The notes: generated by a model from the letters alone, not told the origin. Positions 25,164 through 37,250 are shown, numbered from the stretch's first letter. The stretch is 64,000 nt of DNA from Trematomus loennbergii (GCA_012861695.1 JAAOOA010000330.1:186001-250000); one strand, 5' to 3'. Numbers and translations: made by a program.

Positions 25164-25871
25164 TGGGGGGGCAGAGTTCCCGTTAGAATATTTTTTGCCG
25201 GTCAACATGTCCGTTAAAGTTTAAATCTTCCGGACAAAATGAGAAAATTGCCGGTCAAAGGTCTTTGTTATTTATTGAGCTTTTAAACAAATTGATATGA
25301 TTCGATATTAAACAAACTAATTCTAGTAGATGAACTACATTATTCAAAAGTGTACAGTAATTTATAACATGGGAATAATAAACGGAGCGCTCTCTCTCCC
25401 TCTCCTGACAGCCCGTCAGTATCATGCAGCTCGCGGATCCAGTAATTAGTGACCCGACAGTAAAACTAAACATATCTATAACTAGTTTAGGTAGTTTGAG
25501 AGGTAATTAAAATAGCTACGTGATATTCTAACCTGAAGTGTGTGCTTTGTTCCGCTCACCGCTGCAGATGATCATGCAGAGCTGCTGTCGACTCGTCAGC
25601 AGCAGCTGATCTCTTGCTCCGGTCAGATTAGACTTCACTCGCGTTTATGTCCATATCGATCAGATCTAGCTAGTTCTAGCTAATCCTTCTTCTTCTTCTT
25701 TAGATTTTATTGGCGGTTGGCAAACCAACTTATAGGTGCATTACCGCCACCAACTGGACTGGAGTGTGGACAAGAGACTATCCAGAAAACAATAAACAAA
25801 AGAAATAAAACAAAACAAAACAAACAAACAAAACAAAACAAACAAAAAAAGAACCAAAACTCTAGATTATT

Positions 25872-26972
25872 TTAAATATCAGTTTCTCTTAAAAACTTAA
25901 TAATCTCACAATAAATATTGCCTGATGTTTTCCCCAACAGCCCCGACATCGACAAGTCACTGAATCCTGCCCTCTTCAGTGTCTGGAAAAACACACCTCT
26001 CCGAACACTATATTTCCCACAAAGCAGTAAAACATGTTCCACAGTTTCTGGCTGGCTACAGTGTATACACTTTCCGGTTGGATGCTTTCCTATTCTACTC
26101 AATGTATGATTGAGCCCTGTATGACCTATTCTCATCCGAGAAATGACATTTTCCTCCCTTCTTTTAAACCCCACCTTCCTTCCATCCCCCACATACCTTT
26201 GAATGTTATAAAGATGTCTTCCTGTATCACTAAGGTCCCAATGTTCTTGCCATGTTGTTTGTGCATATTTATGTATGAATGTTTTAACCTCCGCTTTGCT
26301 AAGTGGAACTTCTATGTCTATGTTCATAATTCTGAGTGTTTGTTTGGCCAGAATATCCACCTGTTCATTACCCTCCACACCAACATGAGCAGGAACCCAG
26401 ATGAAACGAGTTGCTATGCCTTTGATTTGCATTTTATATAAAATTAGAAATATTTCATTTATTATGTCCATTCTAAATGAAGATCTGCCTGATCGTATAC
26501 TCGATAATGCTGAAAAACTGTCCGATGCAATTACACTATTATGTATTTCTTTCTCCTCTATCCATTTCAATGCCAATACCAATGCCCACAACTCTGTCGT
26601 GTATACTGACACATGGTCTGTTACCCTTTTCTTTATATGTGTATTACTCACTGGGATATAAACTGCTGCCCCTGCACGCCCTGTCTCTGGATCTTTGGAG
26701 CCATCTGTAAATATGATTGTTGAGTCTGAGTAATTACTTGCAAAATAATTCTGGACTATGCGCCATACTGGTAGTAGTTCTTTCTTTTCCTTCAACTCCC
26801 TTTGTATATTGAGGTCTACCCTTGGCAATGGGAATAACCAGGGTGGAATGGACGAGATTGGAACTGTGGGGCAATACTGTATTTTATTCAAACCTATACT
26901 TGCTGCTTTAACATCGCCAATCCATCCAAAACTTGTTAAATGTGACTCATTGTGCTCCCAGCAGTCTTTCAA
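25872..26972 (-). pseudogene. LINE ORF2 C-terminal part: RNase H and CCHC-like region
   Basis: A 366-residue frame. The RNase H domain spans about residues 84-212: D90 in FTDGSK, E127 in TTELWALVLAL, D151 in ASDSFSAL, and WVPAHVGVEGNEQVD with H196 and D206. The acidic catalytic set looks intact. A C302-x2-C305-x7-H313-x4-C318 cluster (KCIHCSQPETVEHVLLLC) follows, a usual C-terminal feature of these LINEs. The true product would be continuous with the RT frame upstream; here it lies in a different frame after a small deletion. The Met at 26972 is internal, not a natural start. Translated alone, it would lack reverse transcriptase. Confidence 0.92.
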
Positions 26973-27013
26973 AATACTTTTCGCAGGATGACTATCACAA
27001 TGCCCCTGAAGGT

Positions 27014-28924
27014 TTACCCAGTTGATACTGGAGATGTTTTAAAAGCTCCACTACATATTCTCAGGGCCTGAGCTTGTAGGACATCCAGTTTTTTAAGGTT
27101 TGATTCTGCTGCTGCCATGAACGCTATACACCCATAATCTACTACAGGTCTCATGAGTGCCCAATATATATTCAGAAGTGATGATCTACTCGCTCCCCAC
27201 TCCTGTCCCGCCAAACACCGAAGTACATTGTTGACCTTTTTACATTTATTTTGAACTTTGCCTATATGATTGCTCCATGTTAGCTTTCCGTCAAACCAAA
27301 CACCAAGAAATCTTATTGTATTAACCTGTTCAAGAGGTTGCTCATACAATTTTAACGATATAGGAGCAATTTTATGCCGTTTTGTAAAACAAATGACCTG
27401 CGTTTTAGCTACTGACAGTTTGAATCCCCATTTATTTGTCCATTTCTCCACTTCAACTATTGCAGCTTGTATTTTCTTTCCAACATGTGCTACATTGCGA
27501 CCTTTTGCCCACAAAGCCCCATCATCTGCATACAAAGATTTTCCCACACTTGGATGAACTTGATTAAAAATGTCATGTATCATTATATTGAACAGCAACG
27601 GACTACATACACTACCTTGCGGAGTACCATTCTCCACAGCATAAACACTTGAGTACTCTGCACCTACTCTTACTTGTATTTTCCTGTCCAGTAAAAAATT
27701 CATAACCCAATTATATGCTTTACCACCAATTCCCAATGATTTTAACTTGATTAGTAGTCCTTCCTTCCAGAGCATGTCATAAGCCTTTTCAATATCAAAG
27801 AAGACTGCAATCACTACTTCCTTGTTGGTCTGTGCTTTCCTGATGTCTGATTCTAAGCACAATATAGAATCCATTGTATTCCGACCCCTACGAAACCCAC
27901 TTTGATATGGGGACAACAGAGCTTTACTTTCTAAGATATATGTTAACCTTTCTGTAACCATTCTTTCCATAATTTTGCATAAATGAGATGTCAGGGCAAT
28001 AGGTCTGTAGCTAGATGGATCTGAAGGGTCTTTCCCTGGCTTTCGGATGGGCACTATTATCGCTTCTTTCCACACTGAAGGAAGTTGGCCAGAATCCCAC
28101 ACCCTATTAAACAACCTTAACACAATGACTAGAGTGTTATCTGTCATGTGTTCCAACATTTTGTAACAAACACCATCTTTCCCAGGAGTGGTTTGACGAG
28201 CACTAATAATTGCTCTTCTCAACTCAAACATACTAAAATGCAGGTCCAACTGATCCCCTAACACTTCTACTCTATCCAATATTCTCGGGTTTTCCATTAG
28301 TGTATTATTTCTGCACTGCCTGGCTTCCTCTGTAAGGTTATCCGAACTATGAACTTTCCTAAATGTTTGAGCTAGAAGTTCCGCCTTTCCTAAGTTTGTA
28401 ACAGCCATTATGTCCCCTCTGCTCAAAACTGGCAACTCATAATTCCTTCGAATTCCCCCCATTCTCCTAATCATGCCCCAAACATCTGCAAGCTGTACTT
28501 CTCTTCCAATACTATTGCAATATTGCCTCCAAAAAGTGCGTTTTTGCGTTCTTATTGTTCTCCTTACTATAGCCTGGGCCCTTTTATACTGATTCAAAGC
28601 TTCCTGAGAATGGAGTTGTTTGAGTTGCCTGAATGCTTTATTTCTGTCTTTAATGGACTTGCTACATTCACCATTCCACCAGGGTACACTCTTGGTACGC
28701 CTAACTCCTGCAATTTCCGGAATTGTTTCTTTAGCTGAATGAATGATAACCTTGACCAGCTCATCATTGAATTTATTTATATCATCAAAATGTTCCTCTT
28801 GAAGTGTTTTACATCTATTCGTACTTACAACTTGGAAGGCATCCCAATTAGCCTTTCCCAATTTCCACCTAGGAATTTTCTTTTCCTTTTCAAAACTCAT
28901 GTTGGTTCCAACTTTAGTCATCAC
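27014..28924 (-). pseudogene. LINE ORF2 reverse transcriptase part
   Basis: A 636-residue frame with ordered RT motifs: KPGKDPSDPSSYRPIALTS (about 295-313), QSGFRRGRNTMDS (341-353), FFDIEKAYD (375-383, first catalytic Asp), GTPQGSVCSPLLFN (433-446), YADDGALW (465-472, catalytic Asp pair) and RFLGVWFDGKLTW (538-550). Length is short of a complete ORF2 because the upstream APE endonuclease is missing at the truncated 5' end. The frame ends at residue 636 after FKTSPVSTG; the expected continuation (NWVNLQGH...) lies in another frame a few bases on. This implies a small deletion that also shifts frame. The long undisturbed frames suggest a fairly young insertion. Confidence 0.94.
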
Positions 28925-29340
28925 CGGATAGTTCTAGCTAATGATATGACTACCTGCTTATTAAAAGACACCTAAACAATAAGCGTCGCTATGCAACCGG
29001 GTTAGGCCGAAAAGTATAGCGCAGCATTATGCATTTGTTTTACATGCCCACCGGAACCCCGAGGCATTACCAACAGATCAACGCACAATCAACCCATACA
29101 GGACACTCTTTCTCCACATTAATGTTAGACATTATAATTGACTATTCTTGTCTGTCACATACTCTTCTTGTCTGTCACATAAGTGGCGCAACTGATGCGG
29201 TATTGTGCTAAAAAAATTAGTCAAATGTCCGGTCAAAAATTATTTTGACCGGACATTTTGACCGGAGAGATTTAGATTTGCCGGTCTTCAGCATATTTTA
29301 CCGGTCATAGTCCGGTAATTACCGGCTAACGGGAACTCTG

Positions 29341-29513
29341 GCGGGGGAAAGCAGTTATACAGACAGGCAGGGGAAAAGAGCAGTGGAGGGAACTCAGGAG
29401 ATAAATATAGAGGGAGACAGAAAGAAACAATTGACAGGGAGAGGGACAGAACAGAGGTAGAGTAAGAGAAATCAAAGAAAGAAAGAAAACAAAATGGCGT
29501 TAGTGTTAGGAGG

Positions 29514-29516
<3 letters not shown>
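29341..29516. other. Purine-rich non-coding stretch
   Basis: GA-rich sequence (GAGAGGGACAG, GAAAGAAAGAAAAC) leading into the TG tract. Confidence 0.5.

Positions 29517-29588
<72 letters not shown>
29517..29588. repeat. (TG)n microsatellite
   Basis: Uninterrupted TG repeat of about 72 bp. Confidence 0.97.
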
Positions 29589-29591
<3 letters not shown>

Positions 29592-30949
29592 AAGACAACA
29601 ACCTGTGTGCCACCAAATGTATTCCAGTCACTCACATGCGAGCCCCGTCTGCAGCTTTAACCCAGAGGCTGTGTGAAGCCGCTCTGTGCGTGTTTACTAA
29701 CAAACTGATTAAGATTCATGATTGCCTGCAAGGGCGTGAGACTGATTTCTAACCCGGAGGCAACACTCACACTCTGCAGGTGTTTGTCACTAACTAATTA
29801 AAAGGTAATAGCCATAATTAGGAGGACAGCTGCACAGAAATAATGGAAGCAGCATGTCATGGAAGAAACTATTAAGCATTGTTTAGTAAAGCATTGTTTT
29901 AGAGAATATGTGAGTCACAGTTTCTCTGATGTGCGAGCTCCTGATCCTGGAAGCTTAAGCTAACTGAGCTAACTAGCTAACGGTACTGAAGTTAGCCGCA
30001 ATTAAGCTTTCTGGTGATCTGGAAACTCTGTAAATCACCAGTAATTGAGGCAGATTAGCTGTAGGACATCAGAGTGGAAATCAGAACATTTTTCCGTATA
30101 AATACGATCAAGCTTCACAAAAATTAGGGATATGTTTGGTGGTGTGTCTCACTTCTTTTGGGAGATTGCACCCAAACAGGCAAGAACAGACGTTCGTCAA
30201 AATGATTTTGAAGCTGTTATTAAAAGAGTGAACAAATCGTGGCTTTAAAGACACTGACATTTTAAGTACAAACAGACACAGTAGTTATATAAAAACAGCA
30301 TGTGTCAATGTTAATAGCTGCAGACATCATAAACATCCTGTCAGCAACCGTCACTGTCAAATGATGTTTCTTAGCTCTTGCATGTACTGAAAATATATTT
30401 AAGGTGTCACTACTGGCTTTTGAAACCTTGGTAATGTGTGCAATTAGACCTTCCTGATTGGACAGTTGGCATAAATGAACCCATCTTTGTTCCCAGAATG
30501 ATGGGCTGTCTCTGAATTGTGTTCAGACCAATGTGTGTAGAGCAAAGTGGAAAACAGAATGGTTTGTTGGTACCAGAGACGCCACGTTTGACAGCGGCGA
30601 CCATTAGAAACATATCTGGCTGTAAAACGGGCTGCTGTGAAACCATTAAGGGGCTCAGACATCTGATGGTGAGAGCCACGGGGAGATCAGTGGCCATTTA
30701 AAGGTGACGTGCTCCCACTTCTGCGAGAGTGTTTGCAACAAATAGACGTGAATGCATAGTCAGGATATCAACACACACTCCATAGTTGAGGTTCCAGGCT
30801 GGGAACACATCTGTCAACGCTGTGTCTAAAAACAGAGATTGTGGTGGTTAAGAAAGTGCCCAGAGGAAGGGAAAGAGGATCAAATTAGATGTTGCAAATG
30901 TTGTGGTAAAGACAGAAAACCTCTGTCTTAGGATACATGCTCTGATCCT
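29589..30949. other. Non-coding stretch, possible conserved element
   Basis: No gene. At 29690-29880 there is non-repetitive sequence with CTAATTAAAAGG, CCATAATTAGG and CATGATTGCCTGC, which has homeodomain-like cores. GCTAACTAGCTAACGG-type short repeats occur near 29955-29990. Confidence 0.35.
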
Positions 30950-31159
30950 AGTGAAAGTAAAGAAGCATGATCAGTTTAATGAACTTGAAGTTTAAAACTA
31001 GCTAACTGGCACTGGTTATCTTTCTTGCACCATTGCATTGCTTGCTTGTGTATCAATGTGTAAGTACCATTTAAATGTAGCTTGTATAGTTGGAGCTAGT
31101 TTTAAATACTTCATTTACAAGTAGCAGTGTCATTTATGATGAATATAGTATAAGGATAT

Positions 31160-31590
31160 TAGGGATGTAACGATAAATAAACATGTCAATACCGTCGTGA
31201 GACTGACAAAATCTACCGCGATATTACATGGTTCATTTTTTTGGGGGGGGGGGGGGGGGGCGGTGTTTGCCGTGTTATGCATGCCCACCGAGATATGCAT
31301 GCACCTCGCGGGAGCGCGCACAGTTTAAAGCTAAAACTCACTAAATTCTTTGTTTTTGACACTTTAAAATACTACTATCCAACTAAAATGCTGTACAAAT
31401 CAGATTTATTATTTAATAAGAGAATTTTTTCAAGTAAAAAAATAATACATTTCAAAATAAATTGTTCCCAACATTTTTTGGAATTTAATTTTTTTTTTCT
31501 TTATTTTTCAATATCGCAATAAATACCGTACCGTGGACTTGTTATCGCGATATTATCGTACCGTGAGTTTATGGTATCGTTACATCCCTA
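31160..31590. mobile_element. hAT MITE, TAGGGATGTAACGATA type
   Basis: Perfect 16-bp inverted termini (TAGGGATGTAACGATA). Flanking octamers AAGGATAT and ATAGATAT agree at 6 of 8 positions. Interior motifs ACCGCGATATT and GTTATCGCGATATTATCG sit near opposite ends. It contains an uninterrupted G run at about 31243-31260. No transposase is present. Confidence 0.88.
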
Positions 31591-31823
31591 ATAGATATAC
31601 TTCACTCGGTAACTGGTGGAGACCAAAAATGGAGCTAAAGACCTACATTGGCCAGATACTGGTAAAAGTAAGGAAGTATTGTTTTTAAAGAACAGTGAAA
31701 CTGGCCCTGGTTATTAACATGTATGTGTTATCTCTTCCTGATTGGACCATTGTATTGCTTGCACTATTTGTAGTGCACTTCCTTATGTTTATTATATTTT
31801 GCACTTTTGGCGTGGCCTGGAAC

Positions 31824-32318
31824 TTAAAGGGGACCTATCATGCAAAATGCACTTTTGTACGTCTTTTATACATGAATATGTGTCCCCGGTGTTCCAGGGA
31901 ACTCACCAAGTGTCAGAAAACACAACCCTCTCTATTTTCCTCCATACCCAAATCTCTAAAAAAGGGGCTGCAACGGATCTGATCAAAACTTATCCAGATT
32001 TGAACACTGTCCTGACGTTAGGACGGTGGCGCTACGGCTATTGGGCCAACTCCACCAATCAGGAGGAGACAGCCACGGCCATTGCCGTTCTAAAGCGCTG
32101 GAGACGTTGTAGTACATATCCAGGCCTGTAGGTGGTGCTGTTCTCACTGATCAGCCCTTGCAAAAACAGAGTTAAAAATTTCAAATTGAGCGAAATGAGG
32201 CATGGCTAAAATGCATGATCTGTTTGGTATTTAGAAAAAAAAAAAAGTATAAATATGCCTTATATAGGTATGGTCCTACACTATATTATTCAAATATAGC
32301 ATGATAGGTCCACTTTAA
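31824..32318. mobile_element. TTAA family A MITE, full copy (A4)
   Basis: TTAA at both ends with family A termini. The CRE-like core is mutated here (TGACGTTA at 32013-32020). Otherwise it is close to the 10.9 and 51.2 kb copies. Confidence 0.93.
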
Positions 32319-32585
32319 GATTTCCATTGCAAACAACTACATGGTAGATGTTGTGCATACGAAAATGAAAACCTTTGAATCTTGAACATGTTACTGTGGC
32401 ATCAATGCCTTAGTAGCTTGTATAGTTGGTGCTAGGTTTAACTACTTCATTTACAAGAAACAGTGTCACTGATGATGAATAGGATACGAAATATACAGAT
32501 ATACTTCACTCAGTAACTGGTGGAGACCAAAAATGGAGCTAAAAGAGAGTGAATATTGACCCTACATTAGCCAGATGACCTGATA

Positions 32586-33799
32586 CGACACTCCAAATTC
32601 CAAACTAGCTGAGTAATGAGCATTTTTAAAACACATTAGCGTCTGCAGCACATCATTTGTCGAGCCTGGGTCTCCCTCGACCCTACTTCCCTATTTGGAA
32701 ACTTTTGTAGAAGAGAAACGAGGGAAAACTCCATGACATGTATTGAATGGTAATATGGTAAAACTGACATTTAACCTTAATGGCGTAACGAGTCAGATCC
32801 CTCTCTAGAGTGCAGCTATGCCTTGAACTCTGGTCATGTGGTAGTTATTATTCAGTTATTTGTGTGTGTATCAACACGGACCACACACACACTGTTTTCC
32901 GGGGTCTTGGGATTCCTGGAGGCGAGGTGTCACTGAAGGGGCATTAAATGGAAAGGATGTGTTCTTAAGCTGACAGTTTCACTTTAGCTATCGACTGAAA
33001 GGAAACGGGACAATCGTTTAGAGCCTCTAATAAATACCCCCCAAAACACACACACACTGAGATGACGCACACACTCCCCAAAAGGACCATGGCAGCAAAC
33101 ACATGGTGCGTCATCGATCTGCATCGCATGAGTTTGAAGGCTTGACGTTTCTCCGCACTGCGTGCCATATGGTGCCGCTAATCTAAAGTATATCTAAAGT
33201 AAGATATAAATAGAGGAAAATATTGAGATAGAAGGTGATAATGTGTTTTCTTGCTGTTTGTATGAAAAAGGTGAAGTGATAGTGTGTTCCTTTAGTTGTA
33301 GAAAATGCTGAGAGGTGGCGTGTTGTGGGACTGATGCAAACGAGGGATAGTAAATAGACGGAGGAAAATGCGTCAATGCTTGAGAAGGTCATTTTGATAA
33401 ATGATAAAAACACCTGTTCATTAAACGTAGCTTATCCACAACATGACATGAATTACCTAGTTGAGAAGACTGATACTGCTTCTCTGTTTTGGTTAAGCTG
33501 ACCAGGCGTGAAATTAAAGATTTAAAAATAGTAAACTATATCTTGTGTTTTAACAACAACGTTTCACACTTGGTAAAGTATTGACGTCTGAAAAGCACAA
33601 GGTCAGACTGACATTTTCGTCATTACTGTTAAGCTCAATTTATAATTGCTTTATTTTGTACATGAATGAGATCAGCAAAGAATACGCTTTTTGTTGTGAG
33701 GATATTTATAGTGAAAGGGTGTTTTTGCAGAGATTCCAGTGTAAAATAGAGGCTGCTACTCTTTATATTCACTTCTTACAATTCTCTGATATTTTATTC
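32586..33799. other. Unannotated non-coding stretch
   Basis: No gene recognised. The region ahead of the LINE-like tail (from about 33640) may be part of that retroposon's 3' UTR. Confidence 0.4.
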
Positions 33800-33849
33800 A
33801 GCCCAGGCAATAAACCTATTTCTGATTCTGATTCTGATTCTGATTCTTA
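33800..33849 (+). mobile_element. LINE 3' tail, (TTCTGA)n
   Basis: CAATAAACCTATTTCTGATT followed by four to five TTCTGA units is the 3' end form of fish L2/CR1-like retroposons. The body is not recognisable. Confidence 0.65.
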
Positions 33850-33964
33850 GATTATTTGTAAAGGTCGAAACTGCTCTTCATTGGAAAGGGAGGATTTAGA
33901 CTCAACTTAACTTGCTGCTTTTAGTTTTATAAATGTCAACGATATGTAAATGTTTAAACAACAT

Positions 33965-35511
33965 TTAAAGAGGACATGTTCTGCTGATGTTCAGGTGTAT
34001 ATCAGTATGTAGTGTCTCTACTTTAAAGAGTCCTCTCCTGCTGATGTTCAGGTGTACATCAGTATGTAGTGTCTCTACTTTAAAGAGTCCTCTCCTGCTG
34101 ATGTTCAGGTGTATATCAGTATGTAGTGTCTCTACTTTAAAGAGTCCTCTCCTGCTGATGTTCAGGTGTATATCAGTATGTAGTGTCTCTACTTTAAAGA
34201 GTCCTCTCCTGCTGATGTTCAGGTGTATATCAGTATGTAGTGTCTCTTCTTTAAAGAGTCCTCTCCTGCTGATGTTCAGGTGTATATCAGTATGTAGTGT
34301 CTCTACTTTAAAGAGTCCTCTCCTGCTGATGTTCAGGTGTATATCAGTATGTAGTGTCTCTACTTTAAAGAGTCCTCTCCTGCTGATGTTCAGGTGTATA
34401 TCAGTATGTAGTGTCTCTACTTTAAAGAGTCCTCTCCTGCTGATGTTCAGGTGTATATCAGAATGTAGTGTCTCTACTTTAAAGAGTCCTCTCCTGCTGA
34501 TGTTCAGGTGTATATCAGTATGTAGTGTCTCTACTTTAAAGAGTCCTCTCCTGCTGATGTTCAGGTGTATATCAGTATGTAGTGTCTCTACTTTAAAGAG
34601 TCCTCTCCTGCTGATGTTCAGGTGTATATCAGTATGTAGTGTCTCTACTTTAAAGAGTCCTCTCCTGCTGATGTTCAGGTGTATATCAGTATGTAGTGTC
34701 TCTACTTTAAAGAGTCCTCTCCTGCTGATGTTCAGGTGTATATCAGTATGTAGTGTCTCTACTTTAAAGAGTCCTCTCCTGCTGATGTTCAGGTGTATAT
34801 CAGTATGTAGTGTCTCTACTTTAAAGAGTCCTCTCCTGCTGATGTTCAGGTGTATATCAGTATGTAGTGTCTCTACTTTAAAGAGTCCTCTCCTGCTGAT
34901 GTTCAGGTGTATATCAGTATGTAGAGTCTCTACTTAAAGAGTCCTCTCCTACTGATGTTCAGATGTATATCAGTATGTAGTGTCTCTACTTTAAAGAGTC
35001 CTCTCCTGCTGATGTTCAGGTGTATATTAGTATGTAGTGTCTCTACTTTAAAGAGTCCTCTCCTGCTGATGTTCAGGTGTATATCAGTATGTAGTGTCTC
35101 TACTTTAAAGAGTCCTCTCCTGCCGATGTTCAGGTGTATATCAGTATGTAGTGTCTCTACTTTAAAGAGTCCTCTCCTGCTGATGTTCAGGTGTATATCA
35201 GTATGTAGTGTCTCTACATTAAAGAGTCCTCTCCTGCTGATGTTCAGGTGTATATCAGTATGTAGTGTCTCTACTTTAAAGAGTCCTCTCCTGCTGATGT
35301 TCAGGTGTATATCAGTATGTAGTGTCTCTACTTTAAAGAGTCCTCTCCTGCTGATGTTCAGGTGTATATCAGTATGTAGTGTCTCTACTTTAAAGAGTCC
35401 TCTCCTGCTGATGTTCAGGTGCATATCAGTATGTAGTGTCTCTACTTTAAAGAGTCCTATACAACACTACAGGAAAAGGAAAACCCCAAAAGCACAGTAA
35501 GGCCTCTTTAA
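33965..35511. mobile_element. TTAA family F element with exploded interior
   Basis: The left end TTAAAGAGGACATGTTCTGC and the inverse of the right end TTAAAGAGGCCTTACTGTGC match at 15 of 20 positions, with TTAA outside both. A common fish MITE begins TTAAAGAGGACATATTATGC, so the ends look like a derived member. Nearly the whole interior is a 57-bp minisatellite. Confidence 0.8.
33975..35459. repeat. 57-bp minisatellite, 26 copies
   Basis: The landmark GATGTTCAG recurs from 33986 to 35410 every 57 bp (one 1-bp deletion at about 34935), giving 26 copies. Copies are nearly identical apart from single changes. Because 57 is a multiple of three, the 19-residue unit stays open for 316 and 181 residues on the plus strand and 164 on the minus strand. 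The first unit contains the element's own left subterminal sequence (CTGCTGATGTTCAGGTG), so the array grew from the transposon end. Confidence 0.95.
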
Positions 35512-35930
<419 letters not shown>

Positions 35931-36770
35931 GGGTGGGTGACAGGTGTTTGACATGTAGAGAAGACAAAAGATTTTCAAAAGTGAGACCTCATGCTGTCTT
36001 TACGTTGAGGTTCCTGACAGTAGATACACACAAAGCTATAATTACACAAAGTACACACTCACAATCACACATTTAAAGTCACCAAACACACAGTTTCCAG
36101 CGTGTTCCGACCTTCATGCTGCGAGATGTCAGCGCACTACGGTGCTGCCTACAAACGAAGATGAATTTCTTGAATAAACGCAGGGAGGGAATTATGAATG
36201 AATCCAACCTTGAGAATCAGAGATGTGTGTGTGCACATATTTTCCCGATTTTGCAGAGATGTCTCCTCTTGTCCTCTGCTCTTTCCGCCTCCTCTCCAGC
36301 TTTTTCCAAACCCACACAAACACATCAGTTGACATTCACAACAAGATGATTCTCTATTGTTTTGTGAAAATATGCTTTATGTTAAACCCCTCCCTCCTCT
36401 CTCATGTGTTTCTCCATTCCCTCGTGTTGACGCCAGATGCCTGAGCGTGAATTCAATTATTTTCAGATTGATTACTTGTCATACGACTGGAGTTCGGAAG
36501 CTGAAGTTACGGATGAAAGCCTCCCCGGTTAATCCAGCTGTTAGAATAGTTTAAGCCTCCTCTCCCCTGCTTTTCCTCACCCCTTTGCTCCCTCTGCTTC
36601 TCCCCGTTGCTGCCCTTCATTAGACTCATCCCTTCTTACTGAGGGCTGCAGAAGGTGCACGCTGCTTTCTGTGGTTTGTATCACATCGAGGGAAAAGGAT
36701 TGGATGGAAGAGGAAATTATACATTTTCCTCAAACCTTAGAAACCAAACACATTTCACAAAAACGCTTGC
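35931..36770. other. Unannotated non-coding stretch
   Basis: No gene recognised. It has pyrimidine-rich stretches at 36270-36430 and 36555-36640. Confidence 0.4.
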
Positions 36771-37080
36771 TTGGTAGCACATTTTCTCCGAGTCACTTGC
36801 TTCAGAAGCGAGGCAAGAATCCTTCCTCGCCTCGGAAACGAAGAATGGTGGAACAGGTGTCAGGTGTGCGTCCTAATGGAGCGCGATTTCCGCCAAAGAT
36901 TTGGAAATTGGTCCGTGCGCAAAGCATTGTGGGGATTTTAAGACCGCGGAGTCTACACATGTACAGCCTCGGAATTTCTCGCTATACGAAGTACTCCGGC
37001 CTCGGTAGAATTCCAAGTATGCTGGACATTGGAACAGTCCTTCGGCGGCACTCGATGACGTAGTATGCTTGAAATAGTGG
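36771..37080. repeat. Possible dispersed repeat, GC-richer than surroundings
   Basis: Segments such as GCGCAAAGCATTGTGGGGAT and GGCACTCGATGACGTAGTAT resemble a frequent fish interspersed sequence. No terminal repeats are identified. The 130- and 118-residue frames on opposite strands show no domain. Confidence 0.4.
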
Positions 37081-37142
37081 CTCTGGAGCAGCTTTACTCG
37101 ACATTGAGAAACACCCCTAGACTTAAAAACCTGCTGATTAAA

Positions 37143-37250
37143 AAGATTAGTCAAAGTCAAAGAGAACTTTATTGTCAATCGTTCAGTTTGTGTGTTCAGG
37201 CAGAGAGATCGAAATACCGTTTCCCACAATCCCGAATATGAAAATACAAA
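37143..37250 (-). mobile_element. LINE-like 3' end fragment (AAAGTCAAAG tail)
   Basis: AAAGTCAAAGAGAACTTTAT, then TGTCAATCGTTCAG and GAGATCGAAATACCGTTTCC, matches in form a common fish retroposon 3' end. On the minus strand it ends with an ATAAAG signal and a TTTGAC tail. Confidence 0.6.

Larger units (their letters stand above)
25685..28927 (-). mobile_element. Nimb/I-like LINE, 5'-truncated, with 14-bp target duplication
   Basis: A 3243-bp retroposon on the minus strand inside the hAT-like element. TAGTTCTAGCTAAT occurs perfectly on both sides (25671-25684 and 28928-28941), as expected for target-primed reverse transcription. The 3' end (minus strand) reads TTGGTTTGCCAACCGCCAAT, AAAATCTAAAG and then (AAG)n, as in fish I/Nimb elements. 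It carries reverse transcriptase and RNase H but lacks the APE endonuclease and ORF1, so it is truncated at the 5' end. RT followed by RNase H, with YADDGALW, supports the I/Nimb group. Confidence 0.93.
25172..29340. mobile_element. hAT-like TIR element split by a LINE
   Basis: The left end CAGAGTTCCCGTTAG and right end CTAACGGGAACTCTG are perfect 15-bp inverted repeats. CCGGTCAA and GACCGG motifs repeat just inside both ends. Without the LINE it would be about 0.9 kb, so it is non-autonomous. Flanking octamers TGGGGGGG and GCGGGGGA are G-rich and match only partly, so the target duplication is uncertain. A truncated relative lies at 62698-62970. Confidence 0.82.
30950..32585. repeat. Two tandem copies of a local unit, each carrying a different transposon
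   Basis: Copy 1 (about 30950-31662) and copy 2 (about 31663-32585) share AAAGTAA(A/G)GAAG, CTGGCACTGGTTAT / CTGGCCCTGGTTAT, CATTGTATTGCTTGC, GCTTGTATAGTTGG, CTACTTCATTTACAAG and ATATACTTCACTC. They also share AACTGGTGGAGACCAAAAAT. Copy 1 holds a hAT MITE at 31160-31590; copy 2 holds TTAA family A at 31824-32318 and keeps the uninterrupted site for the hAT. Confidence 0.82.

Noticed and set aside
33987..34937. 316-residue plus-strand frame, with similar 181- and 164-residue frames, of a 19-residue repeat
   Set aside because: It is the translation of the 57-bp minisatellite; the period is divisible by three so frames stay open on both strands. The 1-bp deletion at about 34935 ends it without consequence.
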